Positions 17,879-27,210 of a DNA stretch of 64,000 bases are shown here, one piece after another. Under the pieces are notes generated by a model. That model worked only from the letters and a program-made list of their open reading frames with translations. It was not told the origin of the DNA and ran no database searches. The translations under genes were made by a program, and so were the position numbers. How positions within the stretch are numbered: the stretch's first letter is position 1; every line of letters starts with the position of its first letter. The DNA comes from Ch128b sp964527925 (lineage in GTDB: Bacteria > Bacteroidota > Ignavibacteria > Ch128b): assembly GCA_964527925.1 (NCBI GenBank), contig CAZGQO010000003.1, positions 186,001 through 250,000 on the forward strand, given 5' to 3'.

Positions 17879-19421
17879 TCAAAATCTACTTTTTGAAAAA
17901 TTCGAAATCATAGAAGTTCTGAAAAAAGATTCTCAGTCTGGTGTTTACCTTGCAAATCACATTTATCTTAATAAAAAAATAATACTTAAAACTTTAGATA
18001 CATCTAACTTAAAAGTTCAAACAATTCTGCAACGCTTCAAACGAGAAGCAAAAATTCTTGCTCAACTTGATCATCCGAACATAATTAAAGTTCTGGATTT
18101 CGGTACATATCAGAATTATTTCTACATTTCGTTTGAGTATTTTGAAGGTGATTCGCTTAGATCGTACTTAAAAGAAAATAAAATCGATTTAGAGAAGTTT
18201 GAAAAAATATTTGTTCAAATTGCAAAGGGACTGAATTACATTCATCAGAAAAACATTGCTCATAGAGATTTAAAACCAGAGAATATTTTAGTCGATAAAA
18301 ATCTAACAGTTAAAATTGCAGACTTTGGACTTGCCATCAGCGAGTCAGATGTCCAGGTTACTCAAATTGATTCGATTGTTGGTACAGCTGGATATATGTC
18401 GCCTGAACAGATTCGAGGTGAAAAATTAGACAATCGAACAGATATTTTCTCTTTCGGAATTATCTGCTATGAATTATTAACTGGAGTAAATCCATTTATT
18501 GGCAAAGATATCCCATCAACAATAAATAATATAATCACACTTGAATCAGAAAAATTAATTGAGGGCTTATCCAAAACTCCTGAAAAATACCAGAAGTTAA
18601 TCCTGAAATGTCTGGAAAAATCGAAAGAGAAAAGATATCAGAATACTTCTGAAATTTTAAATCAAGCTGGAGTAAGTGTTGACGAAATTATTGTTGTAAA
18701 AGAAAAACAAAAGTATAATCAGAAATCGATTACGAAAGTTCTTGTTCCAATTATATTTATTGCAGGATTATTGATAACTCTGTTCTTTGCCTTGAGAAAT
18801 AATAAAAACGAAAATCATGCAAAGAATAAAACAGTTGATTCAACCGCTTATCTTCATAATTCGAAATCGACAACTACAGATATTTTAAAAAACAACCCAG
18901 GTATGGAATCAAAATTAAAATCATCAGAAACTTCAACAGAAAATAAAACTGGAAAAGATTTTAAATTCGATTCTCCTGCAGGATTCGGTGAATTATTTAT
19001 AGAATGTCTACCATGGGCAGATGTTTTTATTAACGATGTTAAGTATGAAAACACTCCATTAAAAGAACCAATCAGGCTCCCTGCAGGAAGATACAGAATT
19101 AAGCTCTCTAATCCTTGGTTCCCGGAAATTGAAAAAGAGATAGAGATAAAACCGGCATCAATAATCAGAATAGAAGAAAATTTTTATCAAAAAGTTGGTT
19201 ATTTAAGATTGTTAATCATACCATGGGCTGAAGTTTCTATAGATAATCATAAAATAGGAGTGAGTCCCTTTGAAAAACCGATTATTTTAGGCACAGGAAA
19301 ACACATTGTTGGTTTCTACAATCCAGGTTATGGTTCTTATGTGGATACCCTATTCATCCAAAAAACTGAAACTTTGACTTATAAATTAAATTTCAATAAT
19401 CTAAAATCACTGGCACAATAA
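17871..19421 (+). CDS. Membrane Ser/Thr protein kinase with two PEGA repeats
   Basis: Eukaryotic-type kinase of 516 residues. The kinase domain (about 10-275) has the ATP-anchoring Lys at about residue 40 (IILKTL), HRDLKPEN, DFGLAIS, GTAGYMSPEQIRG and DIFSFGIICYELLTG. The glycine-rich loop is degenerate (KKDSQSGVYLA keeps only the last Gly), while all catalytic residues are present. One membrane helix follows (about 283-305), then a Ser/Thr-rich linker and two PEGA domains (LFIECLPWADVFINDVKY and LRLLIIPWAEVSIDNHKIG) that should face the periplasm. The start overlaps the sigma54 activator by eight bases, so the two are co-translated. A kinase-regulator pair that senses the envelope is a reasonable inference. 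Confidence 0.92.
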   Translation: MNNQNLLFEKFEIIEVLKKDSQSGVYLANHIYLNKKIILKTLDTSNLKVQTILQRFKREAKILAQLDHPNIIKVLDFGTYQNYFYISFEYFEGDSLRSYLKENKIDLEKFEKIFVQIAKGLNYIHQKNIAHRDLKPENILVDKNLTVKIADFGLAISESDVQVTQIDSIVGTAGYMSPEQIRGEKLDNRTDIFSFGIICYELLTGVNPFIGKDIPSTINNIITLESEKLIEGLSKTPEKYQKLILKCLEKSKEKRYQNTSEILNQAGVSVDEIIVVKEKQKYNQKSITKVLVPIIFIAGLLITLFFALRNNKNENHAKNKTVDSTAYLHNSKSTTTDILKNNPGMESKLKSSETSTENKTGKDFKFDSPAGFGELFIECLPWADVFINDVKYENTPLKEPIRLPAGRYRIKLSNPWFPEIEKEIEIKPASIIRIEENFYQKVGYLRLLIIPWAEVSIDNHKIGVSPFEKPIILGTGKHIVGFYNPGYGSYVDTLFIQKTETLTYKLNFNNLKSLAQ

Positions 19422-19435
19422 TTGAACAAAATAAA

Positions 19436-20716
19436 ATGATGGAAAAGTTAGTATTAACATATTTAATATTGATTTGCAGCTTCCTGAAGCTCTTCAGTCA
19501 AAATCTGCAATGGCAGGAAATTGGCAGAATGCCAATTCCAGTCAAAGGTCATAGAGCTGTAGTTTTAGATTCAGTGATTTTGATCATTGGAGGATTTTCT
19601 GATTCGCTCAACCAACCGGTTAACTTCATTCAAGAATTTAATCCATACACAAACAGCTGGCGAATAATCGGACAAACGAAAACCAGCAGAGTTAACTTTT
19701 ATGCTGAAAAAGAAGGAGATAGTTTATTTTTCATCGGAGGTGTAAATCGACCTCAAAACAAAAACGACTACTATTCAATGGAAATCTGGAAGAAGAATTC
19801 TCAACCTTACATACTCAGATACAATCCAATATTTAACAGAACCTTTTCAACAGGCATTAAAGTCAATCAGAAATTATATCTCTTCGGTGGAAGAAAAAAT
19901 TATCATCATCATGATACAACAAGATTTAATTATCTGGTTGAATATGATATAGAAAAAGATTCTATAATATTTTCAATCGAACGATTTCCAAACTCACCTG
20001 AAAATGCATTTCATCAATCAGTTGCGAAATTGAATTCTAAGATTTATATCTTTGGCGGAGTTGTTGGAGGAGTTACAAACAACATTTACTTGTATGATTT
20101 ACAATCTCATAATTTGAATAAAATATCCATGAAATTATTGAGACCCAGAGCTGGTGCAGAAGCAGTAAATTTTGATAATAATTCGATATTGATAATAGGC
20201 GGCTACAATGAATTCTTTAAAGCGTTTAAAAACACTGAAATTTTCTCTGTATCCAATCAAACTTATACAATTCAGGAAGGACCGCCTCTCGAATCTGCGA
20301 GAAAAGAATTCGCTGCTGTAAGATTCAATAACTCTATCTATGTTTTTGGTGGTGAAAATCAATTCGATGAAGTTGTTCCAACGGTTGAAAAATTGGATCT
20401 CACAACTAAAGTAAATGATGAATCAGAACAAATCCCGGATAACATCATATTATATCAGAATTACCCCAATCCATTCAATCCTTCAACCACCATTTCCTTC
20501 AAAATTCCGCAAAAATCTAAGGTTTTTCTTGAAATTTTTGATATTTTCGGGAAGAGAATCAAAACGCTTGTTGATGATGAAGTTGATTCAGGAATACATC
20601 AATTTACGTGGAATGGTATCGACGATTTGGATAATCAAGTTGCAAGTGGAATTTATTTCTACAGACTTATAGTTGGTAAAAATTCGCAAACGAAAAAAAT
20701 GATATTAATTAGGTAG
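19436..20716 (+). CDS. Kelch-repeat secreted protein with T9SS sorting domain
   Basis: Product of 426 residues with an N-terminal signal peptide (to about FSQN). It has five to six Kelch-type blades recognisable by the IIGG/IFGG doublets (VILIIGGFSD, SLFFIGGVN, KLYLFGGRKN, KIYIFGGVVGG, SILIIGGYNE, SIYVFGGENQ), which form a beta propeller. The last about 85 residues are a type IX secretion sorting domain (LYQNYPNPFNPSTTISF ... GIYFYRLIVG ... TKKMILIR), so it should be exported across the outer membrane and anchored or released. ATG 19439 is an alternative start. The stop codon TAG is directly followed by the ATG of the next gene, so the two are likely co-translated. Galactose-oxidase-like enzymes share this fold, but no copper ligands are evident. 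Confidence 0.88.
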   Translation: MMEKLVLTYLILICSFLKLFSQNLQWQEIGRMPIPVKGHRAVVLDSVILIIGGFSDSLNQPVNFIQEFNPYTNSWRIIGQTKTSRVNFYAEKEGDSLFFIGGVNRPQNKNDYYSMEIWKKNSQPYILRYNPIFNRTFSTGIKVNQKLYLFGGRKNYHHHDTTRFNYLVEYDIEKDSIIFSIERFPNSPENAFHQSVAKLNSKIYIFGGVVGGVTNNIYLYDLQSHNLNKISMKLLRPRAGAEAVNFDNNSILIIGGYNEFFKAFKNTEIFSVSNQTYTIQEGPPLESARKEFAAVRFNNSIYVFGGENQFDEVVPTVEKLDLTTKVNDESEQIPDNIILYQNYPNPFNPSTTISFKIPQKSKVFLEIFDIFGKRIKTLVDDEVDSGIHQFTWNGIDDLDNQVASGIYFYRLIVGKNSQTKKMILIR

Positions 20717-21538
20717 ATGAAATACACTCCTCTCTTTCTAATCATTATAATCCTTCAATTCTCATTTGCACAAACACAGAGTCAGATAGAAAGTAGAGTA
20801 AGATCAAGTTTTGAAAATTTTTCTTATGATGAGGTTATTAGATTAGTTGATTCTGTATTAAACTCATCCATTACAACTGAAAAATTCGATACGGTTACAT
20901 TCCTAACTTACAAAGCAATTTCTGCCTTTCACCTTTGGGATACATTGTTATGCAAGGAAACCTTCTTAAAAATATTAAAGATTAAAAATAATTACACTCT
21001 TGATTCAAGTTTAGCCTCACCAAAAATAGTTTCATTTTTTATGAATATCAAAGATCAAAAATTAAAAGATTTAAAACAAAAATCGGAAATGATTAAAAAT
21101 CAGAACCAGGATGAAAATAAAAGCCTAACTTTTCAAGTATCATTATCAAAAATTAAAAATGCCCAACTAAGAAATTTCATCTTTCCCGGCTGGGGAAATT
21201 TTTACATTGGAAATAAAACTAAAGGAATCGTTCTTTCATCCCTTTTTGCCTCCTCATTTATTTCAAGTCTGTACTTTATTTATGATACAAATGTGAAAGA
21301 AAAAGATTACCTCAATGAAACAGATATAAACCTGATTCCCAAAAAATATGATAAATATAATTCTTCATACAAACTCAGAAATATTTCTCTTGTCTTGCTT
21401 GGGTTAACATACCTTTACTCTCAAATTGATTTTATTCTATTTGAATCAAGGAACATTTTTGAAGCTGAGAAATCTGTTTTTTCTTTTTCTTTCGATGGAA
21501 TTAGTCTGTTCGAGATGAACCTTAAAATTAATTTATAA
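20717..21538 (+). CDS. Exported DUF5683-like membrane protein
   Basis: Product of 273 residues with a signal peptide (to about FAQTQ). A helical region (about 22-130) of TPR-like character ends in a Lys-rich stretch. The C-terminal region has two or three membrane helices introduced by FIFPGWGNFYIGNKTKGI. That resembles DUF5683, a Bacteroidota family with a PG(W/G)GQxYN(G/K)-type motif before hydrophobic helices. The start abuts the stop of the Kelch protein gene with no spacer. Function is unknown; the pairing suggests a role in the envelope together with the Kelch protein. Family assignment is moderate and rests on the motif only. Confidence 0.6.
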   Translation: MKYTPLFLIIIILQFSFAQTQSQIESRVRSSFENFSYDEVIRLVDSVLNSSITTEKFDTVTFLTYKAISAFHLWDTLLCKETFLKILKIKNNYTLDSSLASPKIVSFFMNIKDQKLKDLKQKSEMIKNQNQDENKSLTFQVSLSKIKNAQLRNFIFPGWGNFYIGNKTKGIVLSSLFASSFISSLYFIYDTNVKEKDYLNETDINLIPKKYDKYNSSYKLRNISLVLLGLTYLYSQIDFILFESRNIFEAEKSVFSFSFDGISLFEMNLKINL

Positions 21539-21723
21539 GATTTGCTTCAAGCAATCTGATTAAGAAAAACTTTCAGGCGTCGCGAAAATATTTCGTACTT
21601 TTAAAATAAATGAAACACAATTCAATTTTATTGAATAAAAAAGATTGATTCTTGCCAAAATTAAACCTGTTATTCTGGCATAATTTATGAATTTAAATCT
21701 TAAAAAAAATAAGAGGTGTAATT

Positions 21724-23886
21724 ATGAAAAAATTTAACCTGTTTCTTTTGGTTCTTTTTATTGCTGGATTGAATTATCTTCAAGCTCAAATTCCAGCACC
21801 AATCAATCTAACTGCTCAATTTAAGCAGTACAATCATCCACATCCTGGTCACATGAATTTTGGATATGTTGAATTAAAATGGCTGATGCCTTCAGTCAAA
21901 CATCCAAACTTTTATTTTAAGATTTTCAGAAAAGATCCCAATGATACAACATTCAAAACCATTGCGTCATTCTGGAGAGGATTAGAATACAATGATTACA
22001 CAATAAAACCCCAATCAACTTATTCTTATTATGTAGTTGCATACAATAACTCTGGAATTAGTGATCCGAGCAACATTGCAACTGTAACAATTCCTCAAGC
22101 TACTGATTATGTTAGATTTACAACAAAACCACCTAAACAAACATCAATTGGCGAATTGTATACTTATGATGCCGATGCAGTAAGTAATGATTCTTCTGCA
22201 GTTATTACATACTATTTAGTTGAAGGACCAGTGGATTTAACAATTGACAGTGTGTCTGGATTAATTACATGGACACCAACAGTTGGAGGTTATTTCAGAG
22301 TTAAAATTAAAGCTGAAAGCAATCTGGGTGGGAAATCATTTCAAGACTGGTCAGTTAAAGTTCTTGGACCAACAGGAATAGTAAGTGGTGTGGTAACTGA
22401 TGAATCAACAAATCAACCAATTGATAAAGCGGCAGTCTATTTCTTGAACTTAAATTCAAATCGACATGAAGTTGCACACACAAATCAAAATGGTGAGTTT
22501 TCAAAAACACTTGTCGAAGGAAATTATAAAGTCAAATTTTATAAACGAGGATACATTCCTGAATTTTTTAATAATCAACCATCAATTGATTTAGCAGATA
22601 CAGTTTCTGTTACGGCAAACTTAAATTTAACAATCAACGCTTCATTGACACCAGTTCCTCCACCTGTTTTATATAACATAACTGGTTCTGTCCTTGACTC
22701 AAATGGAGTACCTGTAAGATCTATTGTAACTGCATTTATGGTGAGAGATACTACATTTCCGATTCATCATCCTAATTTTTCACCACGACACATGACTGCT
22801 GTAACAGACAGTTTTGGAAATTACACTTTGAGTGTTCTTGGTGGATTCGAATATGTTGTCTTTGCAAAACCATTCAACAGAAATTATTATCCGGAATTCT
22901 GGGATAATAAGAGAACATTCAATGAAGCAGATAGAATTCTTGTTAATGACAATATTTCCAATATCAACTTTGTAATGGATTCGAAACCCGTTTATAACAA
23001 TGGTGTTTCAGGTGTGGTTCAAGATTTTATCAATGGTAATCCAGTTGAAGCAATTGTAAGTGCTTTCAAACTAACCAATGGTAGGTTTAAACCTTTCAAG
23101 AGCTTAAGAACCGATTCAACAGGAACCTACTTAATCGAAAATCTTGAACCTGGAAGTTACATTTTATATGCAAGACCAAGATTGCCTTATCTCCCTGGTT
23201 ATTACAAACAGGACACAGTCGCATTAAGATGGAGCGAAGCTGACACAGTTGTTGTTACTGAAAGTGGAATTGTATCAGGATTGGCTATTAATTTGATTAC
23301 TTCTCCCGATACTGGCTTCGCAAAAATTACTGGCACAGTAAAAACCATTCTTGGGGATAATTTAGCTGGTGCAACAATACTCGCCATCAACATTAATGGT
23401 GAAGTGAGTGCCTATACAACTTCATCAAGTGACGGATCTTATTCATTTGAAAACTTAACTGCTGGTGAGTACACTTTGATTGTTGATAATCCTGAATATG
23501 AAAACACTGCAGATAACGAATTCGTCAATGTAGACTATGGAAACAACTCTATTAAGAATAAAGATATTCTTGTTTCACCAGCATCGACTACAGGCGTAAT
23601 TAAAAATAATAATTCAATCCCTGTGAATTACTCGTTATCACAAAATTATCCGAACCCATTTAACCCATCTACAACAATTAGATTCACACTGCCTGAAAGA
23701 ACACAAGTTAAACTTGAGGTCTACAACTTAATTGGTCAGAAGATCAAAGAATTAGTAAATGATGAATTAGAAGCTGGACAATATGATGTGACTTTTGATG
23801 GAACTAACTTAAGTTCAGGTGTCTATTTATACAGAATTCAAGCTGGCAACTTTATAAGTGTAAAGAAGATGTTACTAATGAAATAA
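21724..23886 (+). CDS. Large T9SS-secreted protein with FnIII and carboxypeptidase-regulatory-like repeats
   Basis: Product of 720 residues with a signal peptide ending about LQAQ. A fibronectin III domain (about 25-125; APINLTAQF ... YSYYVVAYNNSGISDPSN) is followed by an Ig/cadherin-like segment (about 130-215). Four carboxypeptidase regulatory-like domains follow (starting about 217, 318, 425 and 535), each opening with a G-x-V motif and carrying a DSxGxYxxxxLxxGxY signature (for example DSTGTYLIENLEPGSYILYA). The last about 90 residues are the type IX sorting domain (LSQNYPNPFNPSTTIRF ... GVYLYRIQAGNF ... VKKMLLMK). It is probably a long surface adhesin or scaffold. AGAGGTGTAATT precedes the start, and a strong terminator follows the stop. 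About 185 non-coding bases lie upstream and must contain its promoter. Confidence 0.85.
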   Translation: MKKFNLFLLVLFIAGLNYLQAQIPAPINLTAQFKQYNHPHPGHMNFGYVELKWLMPSVKHPNFYFKIFRKDPNDTTFKTIASFWRGLEYNDYTIKPQSTYSYYVVAYNNSGISDPSNIATVTIPQATDYVRFTTKPPKQTSIGELYTYDADAVSNDSSAVITYYLVEGPVDLTIDSVSGLITWTPTVGGYFRVKIKAESNLGGKSFQDWSVKVLGPTGIVSGVVTDESTNQPIDKAAVYFLNLNSNRHEVAHTNQNGEFSKTLVEGNYKVKFYKRGYIPEFFNNQPSIDLADTVSVTANLNLTINASLTPVPPPVLYNITGSVLDSNGVPVRSIVTAFMVRDTTFPIHHPNFSPRHMTAVTDSFGNYTLSVLGGFEYVVFAKPFNRNYYPEFWDNKRTFNEADRILVNDNISNINFVMDSKPVYNNGVSGVVQDFINGNPVEAIVSAFKLTNGRFKPFKSLRTDSTGTYLIENLEPGSYILYARPRLPYLPGYYKQDTVALRWSEADTVVVTESGIVSGLAINLITSPDTGFAKITGTVKTILGDNLAGATILAININGEVSAYTTSSSDGSYSFENLTAGEYTLIVDNPEYENTADNEFVNVDYGNNSIKNKDILVSPASTTGVIKNNNSIPVNYSLSQNYPNPFNPSTTIRFTLPERTQVKLEVYNLIGQKIKELVNDELEAGQYDVTFDGTNLSSGVYLYRIQAGNFISVKKMLLMK

Positions 23887-23906
23887 TCTCTCTCTCCTGA
23901 GTAAAG

Positions 23907-23944
23907 AAAGTGCTGCATCTTTAATTAGAGGCAGCACTTTTTTA
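23907..23944 (+). terminator. Rho-independent terminator after the large T9SS protein gene
   Basis: A 10-bp perfect inverted repeat (AAAGTGCTGC / GCAGCACTTT) with a 14-base loop runs into a T tract (23938-23944). It begins about 20 bases after the stop codon of the 720-residue T9SS protein. Confidence 0.88.
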
Positions 23945-23979
23945 TTTTAAATTTGAATAAAAGAAAAACTGGTTTACTA

Positions 23980-24831
23980 ATGTCAGAATATCTTTCTAAA
24001 ATTAAAAGACAAATAGAAATAGTTGGTAAAGCATTAACTGAAGAAAAATTTTCAATTGTTGATCTGGCAGTTGAATATAATGTGGAAGAATTAACCATCA
24101 AGAGAGACTTATCTGAACTTCGTTCGAGAGGAATTGATATTCATTCACTTAAAAAATCAGGAATAAAAATTTTAAGTCCAATCAACAAAAATTTACTTAA
24201 AGAATTTATACTTGAATATATAAGTTTTTCATATTCAGATGATTATCCAGACAAATCAACTAATATTTTAATCGAAAAGCATAAAGAAAAAGCTCTTTCA
24301 ATGGTTGTTCAACTTCAGCAGGCAATAGAAAAAAATTACTCAGTTAGAATTGATTATCAAGCTACTGCAAATACAATAAAGCAAGATGTAATTGTTAATC
24401 CTCTAAAAATCTTTCAATCTCAAAATGATTGGAGATTGCTAGCAATTAATCAAAACATTGTGAAGCAATATTATCTCTCAAAAATTTTAAGAGTTTCTAC
24501 TACTTCTGAAAAATTCAAAACAATTCCCAGAGAAAAAATAAATTCATTTTTTTCTTCTTCACTAAAAAGCTGGATTGGAACAGAAGAATTTCCAATAAAA
24601 GTGAAATTTGAAGAGAACTGGGCTGAGATAATTAAAAGTAAAATATTCTTGATGAATCAAAGAATTACTGATTTAGATAATGGTTCAATTATTTTTGAAG
24701 GTGTTGTCAATTCCCTCGATGAAGCCGCAACCTGGATTCTTTCTTTTGGCAAAGGTGCTCGGGTACTTGAGCCAGAATCACTTCGAAACAAAATTATTCA
24801 ACTTGCTAAAGACGCTTTATCTAATTACTGA
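23980..24831 (+). CDS. WYL-domain transcriptional regulator
   Basis: A regulator of 283 residues when started at ATG 23980; TTG 23953 would add nine residues and cannot be excluded because no ribosome site is clear for either. The N-terminal region is a DeoR-like helix-turn-helix (SIVDLAVEYNVEELTIKRDL, then SELRSRGIDIHS). The middle is a WYL-type domain: IEKNYSVRIDYQA, then IVNPLKIFQSQNDWRLLAIN in place of the usual W-Y-L strand, and YYLSKILRV. The C-terminal extension resembles WCX (EEFPIKVKFEENWA ... WILSFGKGARVLEP). WYL regulators sense nucleic acid or small ligands and often govern stress, DNA-damage or defence genes. The gene upstream of an unknown ORF with a strong ribosome site makes that neighbour the obvious candidate target. 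Confidence 0.8.
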   Translation: MSEYLSKIKRQIEIVGKALTEEKFSIVDLAVEYNVEELTIKRDLSELRSRGIDIHSLKKSGIKILSPINKNLLKEFILEYISFSYSDDYPDKSTNILIEKHKEKALSMVVQLQQAIEKNYSVRIDYQATANTIKQDVIVNPLKIFQSQNDWRLLAINQNIVKQYYLSKILRVSTTSEKFKTIPREKINSFFSSSLKSWIGTEEFPIKVKFEENWAEIIKSKIFLMNQRITDLDNGSIIFEGVVNSLDEAATWILSFGKGARVLEPESLRNKIIQLAKDALSNY

Positions 24832-24925
24832 TATCCCTGATCTCCCATCAAAAAAATATCATAAATTGATACTCTTCTCTTAATTTCCTTCGATATGTTT
24901 GATTAAAAATGAAAGGAGATTTATT

Positions 24926-25711
24926 ATGAACACATATCAAGTTTCACAACTTCTCGGAATTAAAGTAAACAACAAAAACAAACGAGAAGCAACGGAGTTT
25001 TCCATTAATGTTCTTTCTAAAGTAATTAATCTATTCAGGGAAAAGAGATTTGGCATCATTACTCTCCACAAAATAAACTCAAATAATTTGAAAGCTAATC
25101 AGAATTTTATAAATCAAATAAACGACTACTTAAAATCAAAAAACCTTAATTACATTCAAATAATGGTGCAATGGTATATCAAATTTATTGATGTAATGAA
25201 CTTCAAAGAAGTCGGCTATTTAATATTGGAACCTTCATTTGAACAAATGATGGAACTTACAAAAATGTTTGATCAAAACATTTTTGTTTATTCTGAAAAT
25301 TCGAATACTTCACTCTTCTACCCAAACGGGGAAAAGATTGATCTTAAACCAGATAAAATTGACTTTGGAAATATTGTAAACAACGCTTTAATTCTTAATT
25401 GCATAGATTTCAAATTGTTTATTGATTCAATCCACGAGTTTCATTTCCAATTTGTGAATAAAAACCAGATACAAATTGATGATAAACTGGTGATTTATTC
25501 CAGAAACCATGAAACCTATAGTTCTTCACTTGATCTTATAACCGTATATGATATCAGACAAAATGGAATTATTTCTTTTGAAAGATATCGTTATCTAAAT
25601 ACAATTTCTCCTAAAGTTCATCACTTCGATGAGATAGTTTGGGCTGTCAGAGTTAATTCAAAAGTAGAAAACAAATACAATAGTAAAGCCTATTATAAAA
25701 AAGCAATCTAA
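24926..25711 (+). CDS. Protein of unknown function next to the WYL regulator
   Basis: I place the start at ATG 24926, which has an excellent ribosome site (AAAGGAGAT) seven to eight bases before it; TTG 24899 is less likely. The product has 261 residues, is soluble, and has no signal or membrane segment. The N-terminal half alternates helices and strands (KRFGIITLHKINSNN ... NQNFINQINDYLKSKN ... VGYLILEPS ... MMELTKMFDQNIFVYSENS). This recalls the DUF3293-like pattern of a short GxITxxxP strand, N-rich helix, E-x-S strand, and (F/Q)-N-x-x-x-(V/I)-Y end, but I cannot confirm it. The C-terminal half is Tyr-rich and ends in Lys/Tyr repeats. I do not recognise a function. It follows the WYL regulator by about 95 bases and is followed by 131 non-coding bases. 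Confidence 0.55.
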   Translation: MNTYQVSQLLGIKVNNKNKREATEFSINVLSKVINLFREKRFGIITLHKINSNNLKANQNFINQINDYLKSKNLNYIQIMVQWYIKFIDVMNFKEVGYLILEPSFEQMMELTKMFDQNIFVYSENSNTSLFYPNGEKIDLKPDKIDFGNIVNNALILNCIDFKLFIDSIHEFHFQFVNKNQIQIDDKLVIYSRNHETYSSSLDLITVYDIRQNGIISFERYRYLNTISPKVHHFDEIVWAVRVNSKVENKYNSKAYYKKAI

Positions 25712-25842
25712 AAATTTGAATTTCATTTTTAATGATTGAGAAACTTTAAAAAACTTATTTCAGAAAACTTTTTCTAAACCAGTTCATTAACTCAACATTA
25801 CATCAAAAAAATTTTTATATTTTATAAAAAAAGAGTTAAGAA

Positions 25843-27210
25843 TTGGTCAAAGCTAGAATTTTAATCTGTGATGACGATAAAGAGTTAACCACTATTCTCT
25901 CAGATGAATTGAGATTAGAAGGACTGGATTGTACCGTTACTAACGATGGCGAAAGTGCATTTGAAAATCTCAAAAAGAACAATTTTGATGTCCTCCTTCT
26001 TGATTTAAACTTGCCTGATACAACTGGAAAAGAAATCCTGAAATTCTCATCTTCAAACTATCCCTTTACTCAAGTTATAATGTTGACAGGCACCTCAGAT
26101 ATTAATGATGCTGTCGAATGCATGAAACTCGGAGCCTATGATTTTATTACCAAACCTTACGACTTCAACGAATTGATTCAGGTTATAGACAAAGCAATAG
26201 AAAAGAAAAATCTGTTAACAAATAATTTTGCACTTTCTAAAGAATTAAAACATCTGCTTGGATTCGAAATCATTGGTAAAAGCAAAACTTTTCAAGAATT
26301 ACTAAATCTCGCAACTCGTGCTGCACAATCCGATTCACCTATTCTAATTCAAGGGGAAACTGGAACAGGGAAAGAGATTTTAGCAAAGTACATCCATTCA
26401 ATTAGCCCAAGAGTATCGAAGCCAATTGTTACATTAAATTGTGCCTCACTCCCGGACACATTATTCGAAAGTGAATTATTTGGACACGAAAAAGGTTCTT
26501 TCACCGATGCAAAACAAACCAAGCCAGGTCTTGTTGAAATTGCAAATGAAGGTTCTCTTTTTCTTGATGAAATTGGTGAGTTATCATTAACCATTCAACC
26601 AAAATTACTTCGTTTTCTTGAAACGGGAGAATTCAGAAGAGTTGGTGGACTTAGTAACAGAAAATCTAATGTGCGCATTATTGCCGCAACAAATAAAAAC
26701 CTGATTCAAGAAGTAAAAGCAAAGCGATTTCGAGAGGATTTGCTTTTCCGATTAAATGTAATTCCCCTCACTATTCCTCCTTTAAGAGAAAGAAAAGAAG
26801 ACATCATTCCACTTGCTGAATACTTCTTGAAAGTGAAATCAAAAACAAGAAATTTGAAAGTTCTTTCAGACAATGCGAAAGAATTTCTTCTTAATTATGA
26901 TTTTCCCGGTAATGTTCGTGAACTCGAACATTTGATTGAGAGATCATTAATCTTTTGCGATGGCGATATCATCTATCCAGAACAATTTAATCTCCCATTG
27001 TCAAAAAACAATGAGTTTTTCTACTTACAAGATGATTTCAATAATTCAGGCGAAAATCAAAATAAAATTCTTTCCCTTGAAGAACTGGAAAAAATTCACA
27101 TCAAGAACATACTTAAATTGAATAATTGGAATCGGGAAAAGTCTGCAAGGATGCTCGGAATAAGTTTGAAAACTCTCTACACAAAAATCAAAAAATATAA
27201 CTTGAGATGA
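25843..27210 (+). CDS. NtrC-family sigma54 response regulator
   Basis: Response regulator of 455 residues, starting at TTG 25843 so that the receiver begins normally (KARILICDDD). The receiver has acidic residues 10-12, phosphoacceptor Asp54 in LLLDLNLPD, Thr in IMLTGTSDI and Lys in ITKPYDF. The AAA+ module has GETGTGKE from residue 171, GSLFLDEIGEL, and FREDLLFRLNVIPLTIPPLRERK. The sigma54-contact loop is GSFTDA (218-223) instead of GAFTGA; Phe and Thr, the residues most needed, are kept. A Fis-type helix-turn-helix ends the protein (WNREKSARMLGISLKTLYTKI). The stop overlaps the start of the hybrid histidine kinase by four bases (ATGA), so the pair is a two-component system. TTG start and weak ribosome site may keep expression low. 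Confidence 0.93.
   Translation: MVKARILICDDDKELTTILSDELRLEGLDCTVTNDGESAFENLKKNNFDVLLLDLNLPDTTGKEILKFSSSNYPFTQVIMLTGTSDINDAVECMKLGAYDFITKPYDFNELIQVIDKAIEKKNLLTNNFALSKELKHLLGFEIIGKSKTFQELLNLATRAAQSDSPILIQGETGTGKEILAKYIHSISPRVSKPIVTLNCASLPDTLFESELFGHEKGSFTDAKQTKPGLVEIANEGSLFLDEIGELSLTIQPKLLRFLETGEFRRVGGLSNRKSNVRIIAATNKNLIQEVKAKRFREDLLFRLNVIPLTIPPLRERKEDIIPLAEYFLKVKSKTRNLKVLSDNAKEFLLNYDFPGNVRELEHLIERSLIFCDGDIIYPEQFNLPLSKNNEFFYLQDDFNNSGENQNKILSLEELEKIHIKNILKLNNWNREKSARMLGISLKTLYTKIKKYNLR

Noticed and set aside
19411..19427. TGGCAC-N5-TTGAA resembling a sigma54 -24/-12 site just before the Kelch gene
   Set aside because: The essential -12 GC is GA, the site overlaps the 3' end of the kinase gene, and the transcript would begin almost at the start codon. 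Treated as chance.
19520..19536. Perfect palindrome ATTGGCA-GAA-TGCCAAT
   Set aside because: It lies inside the Kelch protein coding region and encodes ordinary residues; no partner site seen.
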